From Prauserella rugosa (GTDB taxonomy: Bacteria > Actinomycetota > Actinomycetes > Mycobacteriales > Pseudonocardiaceae): a DNA stretch of 64,000 nt. The position numbers and the translations under genes were made by a program. The notes under the pieces are model-generated. The model ran no database searches, was not told where the DNA came from, and was given only the letters and a program-made list of their open reading frames with translations. The DNA is taken from the NCBI RefSeq assembly GCF_000719975.1, contig NZ_JOIJ01000001.1, forward strand, positions 248,001 through 312,000. Reading direction: 5' to 3'. Position 1 is the stretch's first letter, and each line of letters starts with the position of its first letter. Shown one piece after another: positions 1-8,696 of this stretch.

Positions 1-508
1 CGGCTTCGGCAATATCGGCCGTGCGGTGGCGCGCAGGATCGACGGGTTCGGTGCTCGCGTCGTCGTCCACGATCCCGCACCGTCCGAACCAGGACGTGAA
101 TACCTGTCGCTGCGGGAAACCGTTGCCACCTCGGACATCCTGACCCTGCATCTGCCGCTCAACCCCACGACGCGCGGGCTCCTCGACGAGGAGCTGCTTG
201 CCACACTCCCGCGTGGCGGTTACGTCGTGAACGCCGGTCGTGGTGGCGTGATCGACGAGGCAGCACTGGCGCGAGCACTGGACAGCGGACAGGTCGCCGG
301 TGCCGCACTCGACGTGTTCACCGAGGAGCCGTTGCCCGAGGTATCGCCGCTACGCGGCCGCTCCGACGTCCTGCTCAATCCCCACGCGGCGGGTGTGACG
401 CGGGAGGCTTATCACAAGCTGCGCGAGCAGCTCTTCGCCACTCTCACCGACGTCGTGAACGGACAGGAACCACTCAACGTCGTAAACCGGACCGCGGCAG
501 CCGGCTGA
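1..508 (+). CDS. D-2-hydroxyacid dehydrogenase, C-terminal part (5' end outside window)
   Basis: The reading frame is open from base 2 and begins inside the Rossmann NAD-binding motif (GFGNIGRAVARR), so the N-terminal catalytic half lies upstream of the window. About 169 residues are visible. They carry the family hallmarks: the LHLPLNPTTRGLLDEE segment, the NAGRGGVIDEAAL segment around the active-site acid, and ALDVFTEEPLP followed by LNPHAAGVT, where the catalytic His sits. The family reduces 2-ketoacids or oxidises D-2-hydroxyacids with NAD(P), for example phosphoglycerate, glyoxylate or D-lactate. The visible part does not fix the substrate. The stop at 506-508 is followed by about 230 bases without a convincing gene. 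Confidence 0.9.
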   Translation, partial: GFGNIGRAVARRIDGFGARVVVHDPAPSEPGREYLSLRETVATSDILTLHLPLNPTTRGLLDEELLATLPRGGYVVNAGRGGVIDEAALARALDSGQVAGAALDVFTEEPLPEVSPLRGRSDVLLNPHAAGVTREAYHKLREQLFATLTDVVNGQEPLNVVNRTAAAG

Positions 509-739
509 CGGCTGCTGCGCCGGCTCGGCCGCATGCCATGACGGCGTCTGTACGTTCGGGGAACGCCATTCGCGCTCCCCGACGCAGCGCTACTCCTGGC
601 AAGACCGCAAGACGCTACTCGCCGGCCCCGAGACCGGCCGGGCAGCTCACCCCTGCCACTTCGGGGGCGCATCCGGGACCACACTGCTCGCGCAGAAAAT
701 GCAGTTCAGCGTCGTGGGATCGGTCGCTAACGTCGGTGC

Positions 740-1572
740 ATGACCGCTGACTTCGGTGCGTCGATCGCGGCGCACTACAGCCATAATCCCGAACGCGACG
801 GCTCGAGACCTGGGCGCAGCTGGAGCGGCTGCGGACGCAGGAGTTGCTCGACCGCTTCCTGCCGTCTCCGCCCGCCGTCGTCCACGATGTGGGCGGCGCT
901 CGGGGCGCTTACGCGCTGCCGCTCGCCCGTGCCGGATACGACGTTCACCTCGTCGATCCGTGGGAACCGCACGTCGACGCGGCAGCCGCGGCTTCGGAAA
1001 CTCAAACCGCGGCGCCACTGGGCTCCGTCACTCTCGGCGACGCCCGCGGTCTCCCCTTCGACGATCACAGCGCTGACGCCGTCCTCCTGCTCGGCCCGCT
1101 GTACCACCTGGTCGAACGTGACCAGCGCGCACTCGCACTGTCTGAAGCACATCGCGTGCTGCGCCCAGGGGGTGTCCTACTCGCCGCGGGAATCTCTCGG
1201 TTCGCCTCGACCTTCGACGGCCTGCGCAGCGGAGCGATCGCCGACCCCACCTTCGCCGCCGTCGTGGAAAACGACGTGCGTACCGGTGTCCACCGCAACC
1301 CAGAGCCGCAATCTCACCCCGAGTGGTTCACCGACGCCTATTTCCACCGTCCCGACGAGCTCCACGACGAGCTCGACGTTGCAGGCTTCGGCGACATCCA
1401 GATCCTGCCGGTCGAAGGCGTCGGAGCGTTCGGGATCGCCGACGACCAACTCGACGACCCGGCACGGCGCGAAGCTGCCCTGCAGGCAATCCGTCGCGTG
1501 GAGAGCTTCCCCGAGCTGGTCGGCGCAAGCGCCCACATCATGGGCATCGGTCGTACCGCACGGCAGCAATAG
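740..1572 (+). pseudogene. Class I SAM-dependent methyltransferase with an apparent -1 frameshift near base 799
   Basis: The main frame (844-1572) encodes a class I methyltransferase: motif I VHDVGGARGAYALPLA, acidic HLVDP after strand 2, GDARGLPFDDHSADAVLLLG, and the LRPGGVLLAAG strand. A natural N-terminus is present but in another frame. The ATG at 740 opens MTADFGASIAAHYSHNPERD, and at about 799 the other frame continues RLETWAQLERLRTQELLDRF straight into the methyltransferase fold. One missing C in a GACCGGCTCGAG-like stretch would join the two. The gene is therefore either a recent frameshift mutant or carries a sequencing error. If the site is real, translation could only begin at the weak TTG at 844, losing the N-terminal helices. 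Substrate unknown. Confidence 0.7.
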
Positions 1573-1642
1573 CCGATCGACATCCGCGTCACCACGGCTG
1601 GCGGTGAGGACATCAGCGCCACCGGCAACCCCAGGGCCCGGT

Positions 1643-3001
1643 TCACGAGGCCAGAAGGAGCGGAACGAACATCGTCGCGGTGTAGTAGCACATGAACTGA
1701 ACGCCGGCGTTCATGCCGAACGCCCGGGTGCACAGCCCGCCGAGCAAGCCGACCGTCAACGACGTGAACAGGCCGAGCAGGCCTCCCTCGTACCAGGACA
1801 CGACGACGATGAGCCCGGCGAACGCGGCGATGAGTGCCTCGTGGCTGATCCGCGTGATCACCCAGGCGCTGGCCACTCGCGCGTACTTCATCGCGACCGG
1901 ATACACGACCACGGCTGCCACGAGCACGCCGAGCAGTCCGCACAGCAGGAACTGCCACGACGAGAGCATCGAATGCAGGTTCTGTCCCGACTCCACCGAG
2001 TAGACGGGCGGTGCGTTGAACAACGCGGCCGCCGGACCTGCCGCGACCGGGCTCAACGGCAGCCCGAAGGCCACCAGCGGAATGATGGTCTCAGCCAGGT
2101 AGGTCGATTCCGTCGTCCCGTTCTTGACCGCCATGAGCGAACTCAGTCGCTGGTACGGGTGCTTCAGTCGCGACCCCACGGCTTCACCCACGATGACGGT
2201 CGTGGCCACGGGACTGAACATGAAGGTGGACGAACTGACGACCGCCGACCCCGCGGTGTAACCGATCTGCTGACGCGTCAGCACCCGAAGCGGGTTCGGG
2301 AAGAAACCCCTGCCGTCCGAGAGATCCGGGGCGAGCCGGAACTCCCGGGTGCCGCTGCGCTCCATGCCCATGCGTCCTTGCCGAGACGTCGACCTCACCA
2401 GGTCGGCGAGGAGCGGGCCGATCGCGATGCCGAGGAAGAAGGAGATGCTCAGTGAGTCGCCCAGGTGCCGTTCGGTGAATCCGTGCAGCGCGGCGATCGC
2501 GAGGGTGAAGGGGACGATGCCGACGATGCTCGCCCAGCGACCCGGCGAGAAGTAACCCACGAAGATCGCGGCGACCGCGAACAGCCACGGCGCCACCGCC
2601 TCGACCGCCTCGGACAACGGAGCCAACGCGGTCGCGATCCCCACCGCGACGGGTACTGCGATGACGGCCGACAGCAGGGCACCTGCGAGTGCTTTGCGCA
2701 ACGCGATGTGCGGCGCACCGAGACGCCGCATTCCGTCCGCGTCCTCCATGAGCGGGACGGCCATCGTGTCCCCGGGGATACCCAGCAGGGTGGTCGGAAT
2801 CGCATGGGTCATGTGTTTCGACACCGCCGCGGCGATGAAGAACGTGAACACGCCGACCGGTGGTACGCCCGCGAGCACGACGATCAGGGTCAGCGGGCCG
2901 AGCGTGGCGGTCTCGTCGGTACCCGAGACCAACCCGATGGCGCCGAACACGACAGCGCCGGTCAGTCCCATTCCGAGCGCCCACAGCAGATCCACGATCA
3001 T
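1643..3001 (-). CDS. TctA-like tripartite tricarboxylate transporter large permease
   Basis: This 452-residue polytopic membrane protein has about ten hydrophobic segments. It carries a TctA/DUF112-type signature, TTLLGIPGDTMAVPLMEDAD near residues 71-90, comparable to the GIPG motif of tricarboxylate permeases. Typical TctA proteins are near 500 residues, so this is a short, divergent member. Its ATG overlaps the stop of the preceding small membrane protein by 4 bases (ATGA), and that gene follows HMG-CoA reductase. The order suggests one transcript. No TctC-type periplasmic binding protein is nearby. The inference is that it imports a carboxylate such as mevalonate or hydroxymethylglutarate, based only on context. 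Confidence 0.75.
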   Translation of the reverse strand: MIVDLLWALGMGLTGAVVFGAIGLVSGTDETATLGPLTLIVVLAGVPPVGVFTFFIAAAVSKHMTHAIPTTLLGIPGDTMAVPLMEDADGMRRLGAPHIALRKALAGALLSAVIAVPVAVGIATALAPLSEAVEAVAPWLFAVAAIFVGYFSPGRWASIVGIVPFTLAIAALHGFTERHLGDSLSISFFLGIAIGPLLADLVRSTSRQGRMGMERSGTREFRLAPDLSDGRGFFPNPLRVLTRQQIGYTAGSAVVSSSTFMFSPVATTVIVGEAVGSRLKHPYQRLSSLMAVKNGTTESTYLAETIIPLVAFGLPLSPVAAGPAAALFNAPPVYSVESGQNLHSMLSSWQFLLCGLLGVLVAAVVVYPVAMKYARVASAWVITRISHEALIAAFAGLIVVVSWYEGGLLGLFTSLTVGLLGGLCTRAFGMNAGVQFMCYYTATMFVPLLLAS

Positions 3002-3498
3002 CGCTGCGTCTCCCTTCGCACCGGCTCGCCCGGCCGTACTGCGGCGTCGGACGACGGGCCGTCGGGGTCGTACAGCCCGATCTCGCGCATCTCCGCGACG
3101 TACTGCTCGGGCAGGTCGGCCACGGCTTCCGGCGAGGAGAACTCAGGAGGCAGATCGGGGCGTGCCGAATCGGATCCACTGTCGACGAACACACGTTTCG
3201 GGGCGAAGAGCTTGGCGCACACCGCACCGGTCACCACGCATGCCGCCAGTCCGACCAGGAGTGCGTAACCGTCGACGACCTGCTCGTCCCCCGAACCGGA
3301 CAGGACCTGCTGCGCCAGGAGAAACGCACCCAACGCCACCGGAACCGCCAGCAACAGCGATCGGCCCAGTTCTCGCGGTGCGACCGCATCGCCCCACAGC
3401 ACGAGATAGGGGCGGGGCTCGACGTCACCGCTGTCCGGCGAGCACTCACCGGCCTCCGAAGCCGCTTTCCCTGGATCCGTGCCTTCGTTGCCACTCAT
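2998..3498 (-). CDS. Small membrane protein in the TctB position
   Basis: The protein has 166 residues with two clear hydrophobic segments (about residues 46-63 and 77-96), a polar N-terminus, and a charged C-terminal tail of about 70 residues containing PEQYVAEMREIGLYDPDGPS. In classical tripartite carriers the small subunit TctB has four membrane segments and precedes TctA. This protein holds that place but has only two segments and no clear TctB signature, so it is at most a functional counterpart. The 4-base overlap with the permease argues for coupled translation and a shared complex. It is 53 bases downstream of the HMG-CoA reductase gene. Confidence 0.6.
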   Translation of the reverse strand: MSGNEGTDPGKAASEAGECSPDSGDVEPRPYLVLWGDAVAPRELGRSLLLAVPVALGAFLLAQQVLSGSGDEQVVDGYALLVGLAACVVTGAVCAKLFAPKRVFVDSGSDSARPDLPPEFSSPEAVADLPEQYVAEMREIGLYDPDGPSSDAAVRPGEPVRRETQR

Positions 3499-3551
3499 CG
3501 CTCACTCCCGTGTCGCAGGTGGACTGTGCGGGCGCCGCCGCTCGAGACCGT

Positions 3552-4826
3552 TCACTGCCCGGACCTGAGTTCGGCGAGGACCTGGTCGGCGTGATCGGCA
3601 CGGACGGCCCGGTCGGCGACGAGCCGGGACACGACGTGGGGAAGCTCGTCCGTCGTGGCTCCCGCGGCGACCGCCACGTTGCGCGCGTGCAACGCCATGT
3701 GCCCGCGCTGGATGCCCTCGGTGGCCAACGCGCGCAAGGCGGCGAGATTCTGTGCCAGGCCGACCGCCGTGATCACCTCGGCCAGTTGTTGCGCCGTGCC
3801 GGCGCCGAGGAGGCTGACCGCCGACCGAGCGGCGGGGTGAACCTTGGTCGCGCCACCGACCAGCCCGACCGGCATCGGCAGTTCGAGCGTGCCGACCAGA
3901 TTGCCGTCGGTGTCGGTTTCGAAGCGCGAGAGCGAGGTGTAGCGACCGTCCGCGCCGACAGCGTGTGAATGCGCCCCTGCCTCGACGGCACGAGTGTCGT
4001 TGCCCGTGGCGAGTACGACGGCCGTGATCCCGTTCATGATGCCCTTGTTGTGGGTCGCGGCCCGGTACGGATCTGCCTCGGCGAGTGCGCCCGCGTGCAC
4101 GATGTCGCGCACGACGTCCGCCCCTCCGAGCGTCTCGGCATCGAACACGGCGCTCGCACGGGCCAGGCGCGTGTCGGCCTTGTTGGTGAGGATCCGCAGC
4201 AGTACGCGACCACGAGCGATCTCCCCGACCCGCACGGCGACGGCTTCGGCCATCGAGTTGACGGCGTTCGCACCCATCGCATCCCGGACGTCCACCAGCA
4301 GGTGGAGCACCACGTATCGGCCGGCCCTGGACTCGACCACTCGGACGGAAAGGTCTCGGACCCCGCCGCCGAGCTCGACGAGCTGCGGGTCCTGCTCGTC
4401 GGCCGTCCGCATCAGCTCGTCCCGCGCGTCGAGCAGACGCAGCCGGGCACCTTCGGGGTCGGCGACGTCGAGGATCTGGACCTGCGCCTGAATGACCGGC
4501 CGCGAACTCGAGGTGCGGAACCCGCCGCGGACCCGCGCGATCCGGGCGGCGTTACTGGCGGCGGCCACCACCGACGGTTCCTCGGTGGCCATGGGGACCA
4601 GGACGTCGTCGCCGTTGACCGTGAAGTTGGTGGCGACACCGAGCGGCACGCCGAGTACCCCCACGACGTTCTCGATCATGTGGTCGGCCTGTTCGGCGGT
4701 GAGCCCTTCGAACGGATCGAGTGCACGGAACTCGTCCAGGGTGCGACCGGACCGTTCGGCGAGCAGAGCCCGCCGCGCGGACGGCGACTCGTCTCGAAAA
4801 CCGGGCAACCTGCTGTTCACGGACAC
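3552..4826 (-). CDS. mvaA: Class II (degradative-type) hydroxymethylglutaryl-CoA reductase
   Basis: The 424-residue protein has the full class II HMG-CoA reductase pattern. It shows VPMATEEPSVVAAASN with the catalytic Glu near residue 83, the DAMGANAVNSM dinucleotide-binding motif at 182-192, THNKGIMNG with the catalytic Lys at 261, ATGNDTRA with Asp277, GTLELPMPVGLVGG, and GHMALHARN near the C-terminus, where the mobile flap His lies. The enzyme interconverts HMG-CoA and mevalonate in the cytosol. Class II enzymes either degrade mevalonate (Pseudomonas) or feed a bacterial mevalonate pathway. No mevalonate kinase, HMG-CoA synthase or HMG-CoA lyase is in the window, and the next genes encode a permease, so catabolism of imported mevalonate is the favoured inference. 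Confidence 0.93.
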   Translation of the reverse strand: MSVNSRLPGFRDESPSARRALLAERSGRTLDEFRALDPFEGLTAEQADHMIENVVGVLGVPLGVATNFTVNGDDVLVPMATEEPSVVAAASNAARIARVRGGFRTSSSRPVIQAQVQILDVADPEGARLRLLDARDELMRTADEQDPQLVELGGGVRDLSVRVVESRAGRYVVLHLLVDVRDAMGANAVNSMAEAVAVRVGEIARGRVLLRILTNKADTRLARASAVFDAETLGGADVVRDIVHAGALAEADPYRAATHNKGIMNGITAVVLATGNDTRAVEAGAHSHAVGADGRYTSLSRFETDTDGNLVGTLELPMPVGLVGGATKVHPAARSAVSLLGAGTAQQLAEVITAVGLAQNLAALRALATEGIQRGHMALHARNVAVAAGATTDELPHVVSRLVADRAVRADHADQVLAELRSGQ

Positions 4827-5098
4827 TCGGACCTCCCACGCCGCAGTTGCGTCGCCGCGTACTCACGACGACCGGTTCACCCCGGAGGCAGGCGGGACGG
4901 AGAGGTCGGCCGCGCTGCCGGTACCGGTTGATCAGGAAGGCTAAGCCGCGAGGTGCGGCATCCATACGGGCAGAGAACCCATATTCGCTACGGCGACGAC
5001 GTGTGTTTCGCCCACCTCGCTCGGCCCACCACGACACCGGCCCGGCCACGCCTCCGACCCGTCACGACGCGCAGGACACGCCTCGCGGCCGCGTGCGT

Positions 5099-7069
5099 TC
5101 ACCGGACGCCCACGGACCGACCAGCCGCGTCACGGGCGAGGAGCGCGTGCATCCGCGTCGCCAGCGATATCCGGAACAACGGTTCGGGTTCACGCCAGTC
5201 GTCTCCCAACAGCGCGGTGATGCGGTCGAGTCGCTGGGTGACGGTGTTGATGTGCACGTGGAGCGCGCGTGCCGTGCGGGTCGGGCTGGCATGGGAGTCG
5301 GCGAACGCCGAGAGCGTGGCGAACAGGTCGGTACCGCGCTCACTGTCCCACCGCAGGACAGGGCCGATGACCGCGTCGATGAACCGCGACAGATCCCGCG
5401 ACCCCGATCCGAACACAGCCAGATACGGCTCGTACGCCTGCGCGTCCACGGCACCGTCCGGAACGTCCTGGTTCTGCAACAGATGTGCGCAACGGCGCGC
5501 CGTCTCGAACGCATCACCCAGTTCGGTCGGCGACTCCGCGACCGGGCCCGCGACGGCCAGCACCGGCGCGTCCGCCGCTCGGCGGGCCGCGGTCCATACC
5601 TCGCGTGCGACGTCGTGCGGATCCGATCCCGGCGACAGGACCGCGAGCACCCCGTCCCGCTCGCCGGCGAGAGCACCGGCACAGGCCCTCCGCACCGCCA
5701 CGGCCACCGCGCGCCGGGACTCGGCTGGCACCGCCACGACGACGACCGAGCGCAGGTCGTCGAGACGGACGTCCCGTGCTCGCGCGCGCCGGGCGAGCTC
5801 GCGCCACTGCAGAGCGTCTCCGCGCAGGATGTCGGCCACGAGTTCTCCCCGGACGCGGTCCTCGACCTCGGCCACCGCGTCCTGCTGCACCGCAACGAGT
5901 GCCGCGATCTGGGCCGTGCGTTCGATGGTCCGCTGTTCGACCGCCCCGAGATCCAACTCGCCGTGCCCGACGAGCACGGCACCCAGGAAGACGTCACCGG
6001 CCACCACCGCGACGACCACCTCCGGATCCGCAGCGGCACCGTCGACGAACACGCACCGACCCGACGGCCTGCTCCCCTCGATGGCCTGCCGTACCCGGGC
6101 GGACAGGTCCTCTCCGCCCGTACGGAACGGATCGGCCTCGCAACCTGCCTGCGCCACGGGGAGGTAATCACGGTCGAGGATGGCCACCGACCTGTTGAGT
6201 GCCTCGCTCAGCGTGTCCGCCAGCCCCTCGGCGCTGCCGCCTTTCAGGACGACCGCGGTCAGGTCCTCGTGCACGGCGCTGGCCCGTTCCATCGCGGTGA
6301 CGTTCTCCGCCAGCACCGCCCTGGCGCGATCCGCCTCGTCGGCCGCGAGTCTCGCCTGTTCCAGCAGGGACGTCGTCTGCAGCACGACGGCGGCGTGATT
6401 GGCGAAGGCGCTCAGCAGAGCCACCTCGTCGGGCGCGAAGTTGTGTCCACTGCGGTTCGCCGCGAACAGCACGCCGAGAACTCGGTCGCCCGCGATCATC
6501 GGCACGCCCAACAACGAGACGAGTCCCTCCGCCCGGACGGCCGCGTCGATCCCCGGCTCGTGCGGGATCTCGTCGTTCTGCAGATAGGTCGACGTCCATT
6601 GCGGACTTCGGGTGTGGACGACCCTGCTGGCCAACCCCATTCCCGGCGGAACGCGGAGACCTCGGAACAACGGGTCGATCGCGCCCGACGTCGAACGGAC
6701 GAGCAACTCGTCCCTGCCCTCGTCGAACTCCGACAGATACGTGACGTCGGTGCCCAACAGGTCGTGAGCCCGCTCCACCAGACGATCCAGGAGCGCGTCG
6801 GTGTCGCGCAGCTCGGCGAGCTCGTGAGCACTCGAGAACAGGGCCGACAGCTCCTGACCCCGGCGGCGCCACCGGGCCAGCGAAGCACGTACGTCGCGGA
6901 CACGACCCTCCAGTACGGCCCTCTCCTCGGCAGACAGCTCCGCACCCAGGAAAGCCGAAACATCCGGATCATCGGACTCTGCGACGACCGCGTCCAGGAG
7001 TGTCAACACCCCGGGCACCGTCAACCGCGAGTCCGACTCCGTCTCACGCGCCACCATGCGCCCGAGCAT
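5099..7069 (-). CDS. GAF-domain transcriptional regulator with PucR-type C-terminal helix-turn-helix
   Basis: The 656-residue protein has a helical N-terminus, then a GAF sensor domain (about residues 85-225, containing FDEGRDELLVRSTSGAID and LGVPMIAGDRVLGVLFAANR). A coiled linker leads to a CdaR/PucR-like central region, and a C-terminal helix-turn-helix follows (SPTRTARALHVHINTVTQRL, about residues 590-625). PucR-type regulators control catabolic genes in response to small molecules. It is encoded on the same strand just upstream of the HMG-CoA reductase/TctA block, with 272 bases between them, so it may control that block. This is inference from position. The start chosen is the ATG at 7069; an ATG at 7057 is also possible. 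Confidence 0.82.
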   Translation of the reverse strand: MLGRMVARETESDSRLTVPGVLTLLDAVVAESDDPDVSAFLGAELSAEERAVLEGRVRDVRASLARWRRRGQELSALFSSAHELAELRDTDALLDRLVERAHDLLGTDVTYLSEFDEGRDELLVRSTSGAIDPLFRGLRVPPGMGLASRVVHTRSPQWTSTYLQNDEIPHEPGIDAAVRAEGLVSLLGVPMIAGDRVLGVLFAANRSGHNFAPDEVALLSAFANHAAVVLQTTSLLEQARLAADEADRARAVLAENVTAMERASAVHEDLTAVVLKGGSAEGLADTLSEALNRSVAILDRDYLPVAQAGCEADPFRTGGEDLSARVRQAIEGSRPSGRCVFVDGAAADPEVVVAVVAGDVFLGAVLVGHGELDLGAVEQRTIERTAQIAALVAVQQDAVAEVEDRVRGELVADILRGDALQWRELARRARARDVRLDDLRSVVVVAVPAESRRAVAVAVRRACAGALAGERDGVLAVLSPGSDPHDVAREVWTAARRAADAPVLAVAGPVAESPTELGDAFETARRCAHLLQNQDVPDGAVDAQAYEPYLAVFGSGSRDLSRFIDAVIGPVLRWDSERGTDLFATLSAFADSHASPTRTARALHVHINTVTQRLDRITALLGDDWREPEPLFRISLATRMHALLARDAAGRSVGVR

Positions 7070-7391
7070 GCCCTCCGCCCGCAGGCGAGTCGAGACATCC
7101 GCCGCCTACGCGCTCACGCGATACGTCATAGGCGCGAGCGACATCGCCGGTCGCCCACATCCGTCCCCGTTTTCCCCGACGTTTCGAGCAGTCCCAACCA
7201 GCGTCGACGCCTTAGCTCTCCGCGCACGAATGACTACACCTGATCCCTCCACCAGCGGTCGCCGCCCGTCGGCGCAGGGCTCCATCCTTGGCCGAGGGGG
7301 TCACGACATGGGGAGAACACGGCAACGCCGACGGGCCAGGTTCTAAGCGACGCCGTTCCGCGCGTGGGGTCTCACGCTCACGCTCATCTCG
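7070..7391. other. Intergenic region upstream of the PucR-type regulator, with a well-formed ATG open for 12 codons
   Basis: No complete gene is seen here. The leftward promoter of the regulator gene must lie in it. On the plus strand an ATG at 7308 has a good Shine-Dalgarno (GAGGGGG, about 6 bases upstream) and reads MGRTRQRRRARF before a TAA at 7344. The same frame then runs uninterrupted into the membrane protein that starts at 7392. See the finding on this site. Confidence 0.5.
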
Positions 7392-7802
7392 GTGCTACTC
7401 GCAACGCAGAAGTTGTGGCCGGAGATGGTGCTCTGTCTCGGAGCGCTCGCCTTCTACCTGGCCGTTGTGCGGCTGAACCGGTGTCGTGTGGAGACTCAGG
7501 ATCACCGGCCGTGCAAATGGCTCGTGCGCGGAGTACTCGGCACATGCACCTATCACGTCGGCTACAAGCGCGGGCTCCCCACGTTGGTGCGCGGCGACGG
7601 TTTCCTCGGGCTGCCGACCTTCATGTGGCCACGCGACGACTTCGCGAGAGCCAGGCCGGAACGCCAGCCCGAACGCGGTCAGAAGGCGGCAGGCAACACG
7701 GCGGCGAAGCGGCCCAGCTACGACTGGGTGATGATGGCCTTCGCGGGCCTCAGTCTCATTGTCGCGGTGATCGCCCTGATCAACGATCTCGTCAGCAGGT
7801 GA
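7392..7802 (+). CDS. Small hypothetical membrane protein, probably 5'-truncated by a nonsense codon
   Basis: The protein has 136 residues from the GTG at 7392. It has a hydrophobic segment at the N-terminus (WPEMVLCLGALAFYLAVV), a basic middle part with THVGYKRG-like and LPTFMWPRDDF stretches, and a C-terminal membrane helix (VMMAFAGLSLIVAVIALI). No family is recognised. The GTG has no visible ribosome binding site. The same frame is open upstream to a TAA at 7344 and codes for hydrophobic residues (WGLTLTLISVLLATQ). Before the TAA is a 12-codon stretch headed by an ATG with a good ribosome binding site. The original start may thus have been 7308, with the TAA a later mutation. Confidence 0.5.
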   Translation: MLLATQKLWPEMVLCLGALAFYLAVVRLNRCRVETQDHRPCKWLVRGVLGTCTYHVGYKRGLPTLVRGDGFLGLPTFMWPRDDFARARPERQPERGQKAAGNTAAKRPSYDWVMMAFAGLSLIVAVIALINDLVSR

Positions 7803-7910
7803 CGGAACAACAACGAAGCGTCCACACACTGCGACGCCGGTGGCGGGTGCCGGTAGCAATCGACCGCATCTCGTGACCGAACCCGCGGAACAGAGGAAAC
7901 GCCCTTACCC

Positions 7911-7938
7911 GACTACTCGCCGACGCCCAGCCCGACCG
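7911..7938. repeat. Direct repeat copy 1 of an msrA 3' end (28 bp)
   Basis: These 28 bases match 8511-8538 with two mismatches, exactly 600 bp apart. On the minus strand the sequence is the last codons and stop of an msrA-like gene (GLGVGE then TAG). The two copies bracket the 164-residue hypothetical gene at 8008-8502. Confidence 0.75.
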
Positions 7939-8007
7939 TTGACGGCGGCGGCGAGGGCATCGGCAGCGCCACCGCATGCCCAGGGTTGGTGACCGCTCGA
8001 GCGCAGC

Positions 8008-8502
8008 TCAGCCCACGGTGTACAGCCGGCGTACGGCCGAGTCGATGGCCGCAGCCGCCTCACCGGCGGTAGGGGCACGAGACGGAATCGCTCGTTCGTT
8101 CTCCGCGATCAGGCGCCACAGGCTCGTCCACGAACCGGTCTGGGGCGCAGCAAGGAACCAGACATATCCACGCGGCCGAGGCGGAAGGCCCGCCTCGGCG
8201 AGGAAACCGTTCACGCCGTCGTCTATCAGATCCTGATCGGCCTCGGTACGCCACGCCCGCCCACTGCCGACCGCGTCGCCACGCCACACCCGAGTGCGCA
8301 CGGTGTGCCACTGCGGTTCGTCCCACACCCGCACCACATGGCCGGGACCTGCACACCAACACACGGTCATGTACCAGCCGGTGTCGCCAACCCGCAGATA
8401 CTCACGCCCGTCGTGCTGGAGCGTGACCGGGCCAGGACCCGCCGCCACCGCACGCGCGTCCGCCACCTCGACCAGCGCGTAATCACCCCAGCCGCCGGTC
8501 AC
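8008..8502 (-). CDS. Hypothetical protein, 164 residues
   Basis: The protein starts at a GTG (8502) just inside the right-hand copy of the 28-bp msrA-derived repeat. It has no signal peptide or membrane segment. It is rich in Trp and contains VRVWDEPQWHTVRTRVWRGD and GYVWFLAAPQTGSWTSLWRL. Codon use looks normal for the host (high GC at third positions). No family is recognised. The tryptophan-rich, single-domain pattern suggests a small soluble folded protein. The ribosome binding site is weak, and the position between direct repeats suggests the segment arrived as a unit. Confidence 0.5.
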   Translation of the reverse strand: MTGGWGDYALVEVADARAVAAGPGPVTLQHDGREYLRVGDTGWYMTVCWCAGPGHVVRVWDEPQWHTVRTRVWRGDAVGSGRAWRTEADQDLIDDGVNGFLAEAGLPPRPRGYVWFLAAPQTGSWTSLWRLIAENERAIPSRAPTAGEAAAAIDSAVRRLYTVG

Positions 8503-8510
8503 GACGACGC

Positions 8511-8538
8511 GACTACTCGCCGACGCCGAGCCCGATCG
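8511..8538. repeat. Direct repeat copy 2 of an msrA 3' end (28 bp)
   Basis: This is the second copy of the 28-bp repeat described at 7911-7938. It forms the end of the longer msrA remnant that continues to about 8635 on the minus strand. Confidence 0.75.
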
Positions 8539-8635
8539 GGCAGGACACCCCGGTCTCGCCCAGTCCGCAGTAGCCGTTCGGCACCTTGTAGAGGTACTGC
8601 TGGTGGTAGTCGTAGGCACATTCACCTGCCTCACA
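8513..8635 (-). pseudogene. C-terminal remnant of a methionine sulfoxide reductase A gene
   Basis: The minus strand reads about 40 codons ending in a TAG. They include [20 protein letters not shown] and [13 protein letters not shown], the conserved C-terminal end of MsrA. The catalytic GCFWG region and the rest of the domain are absent, so this is a fragment. A complete msrA lies 1 kb away in the same orientation (9594-10259) with a similar but not identical end ([19 protein letters not shown]). The fragment is therefore from a second, diverged msrA and not a simple tandem copy. Confidence 0.8.
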
Positions 8636-8696
8636 GCCGGTGCCAGATGGTAGGTCATCGAAGCTCGACCCGCTGGCGGCCAGGCAGACTGTGGAA

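Noticed and set aside
509..739. A 70-codon plus-strand frame and the antisense frame between the first two genes
   Set aside because: Both have poor codon bias; the GC-rich inverted CGGGGA/TCCCCG pair at 557-581 is too weak to call a terminator.
4721..7243. An 840-codon plus-strand open frame over the regulator gene
   Set aside because: Antisense to a well-supported GAF/PucR-type protein and lacks any fold or start signal.
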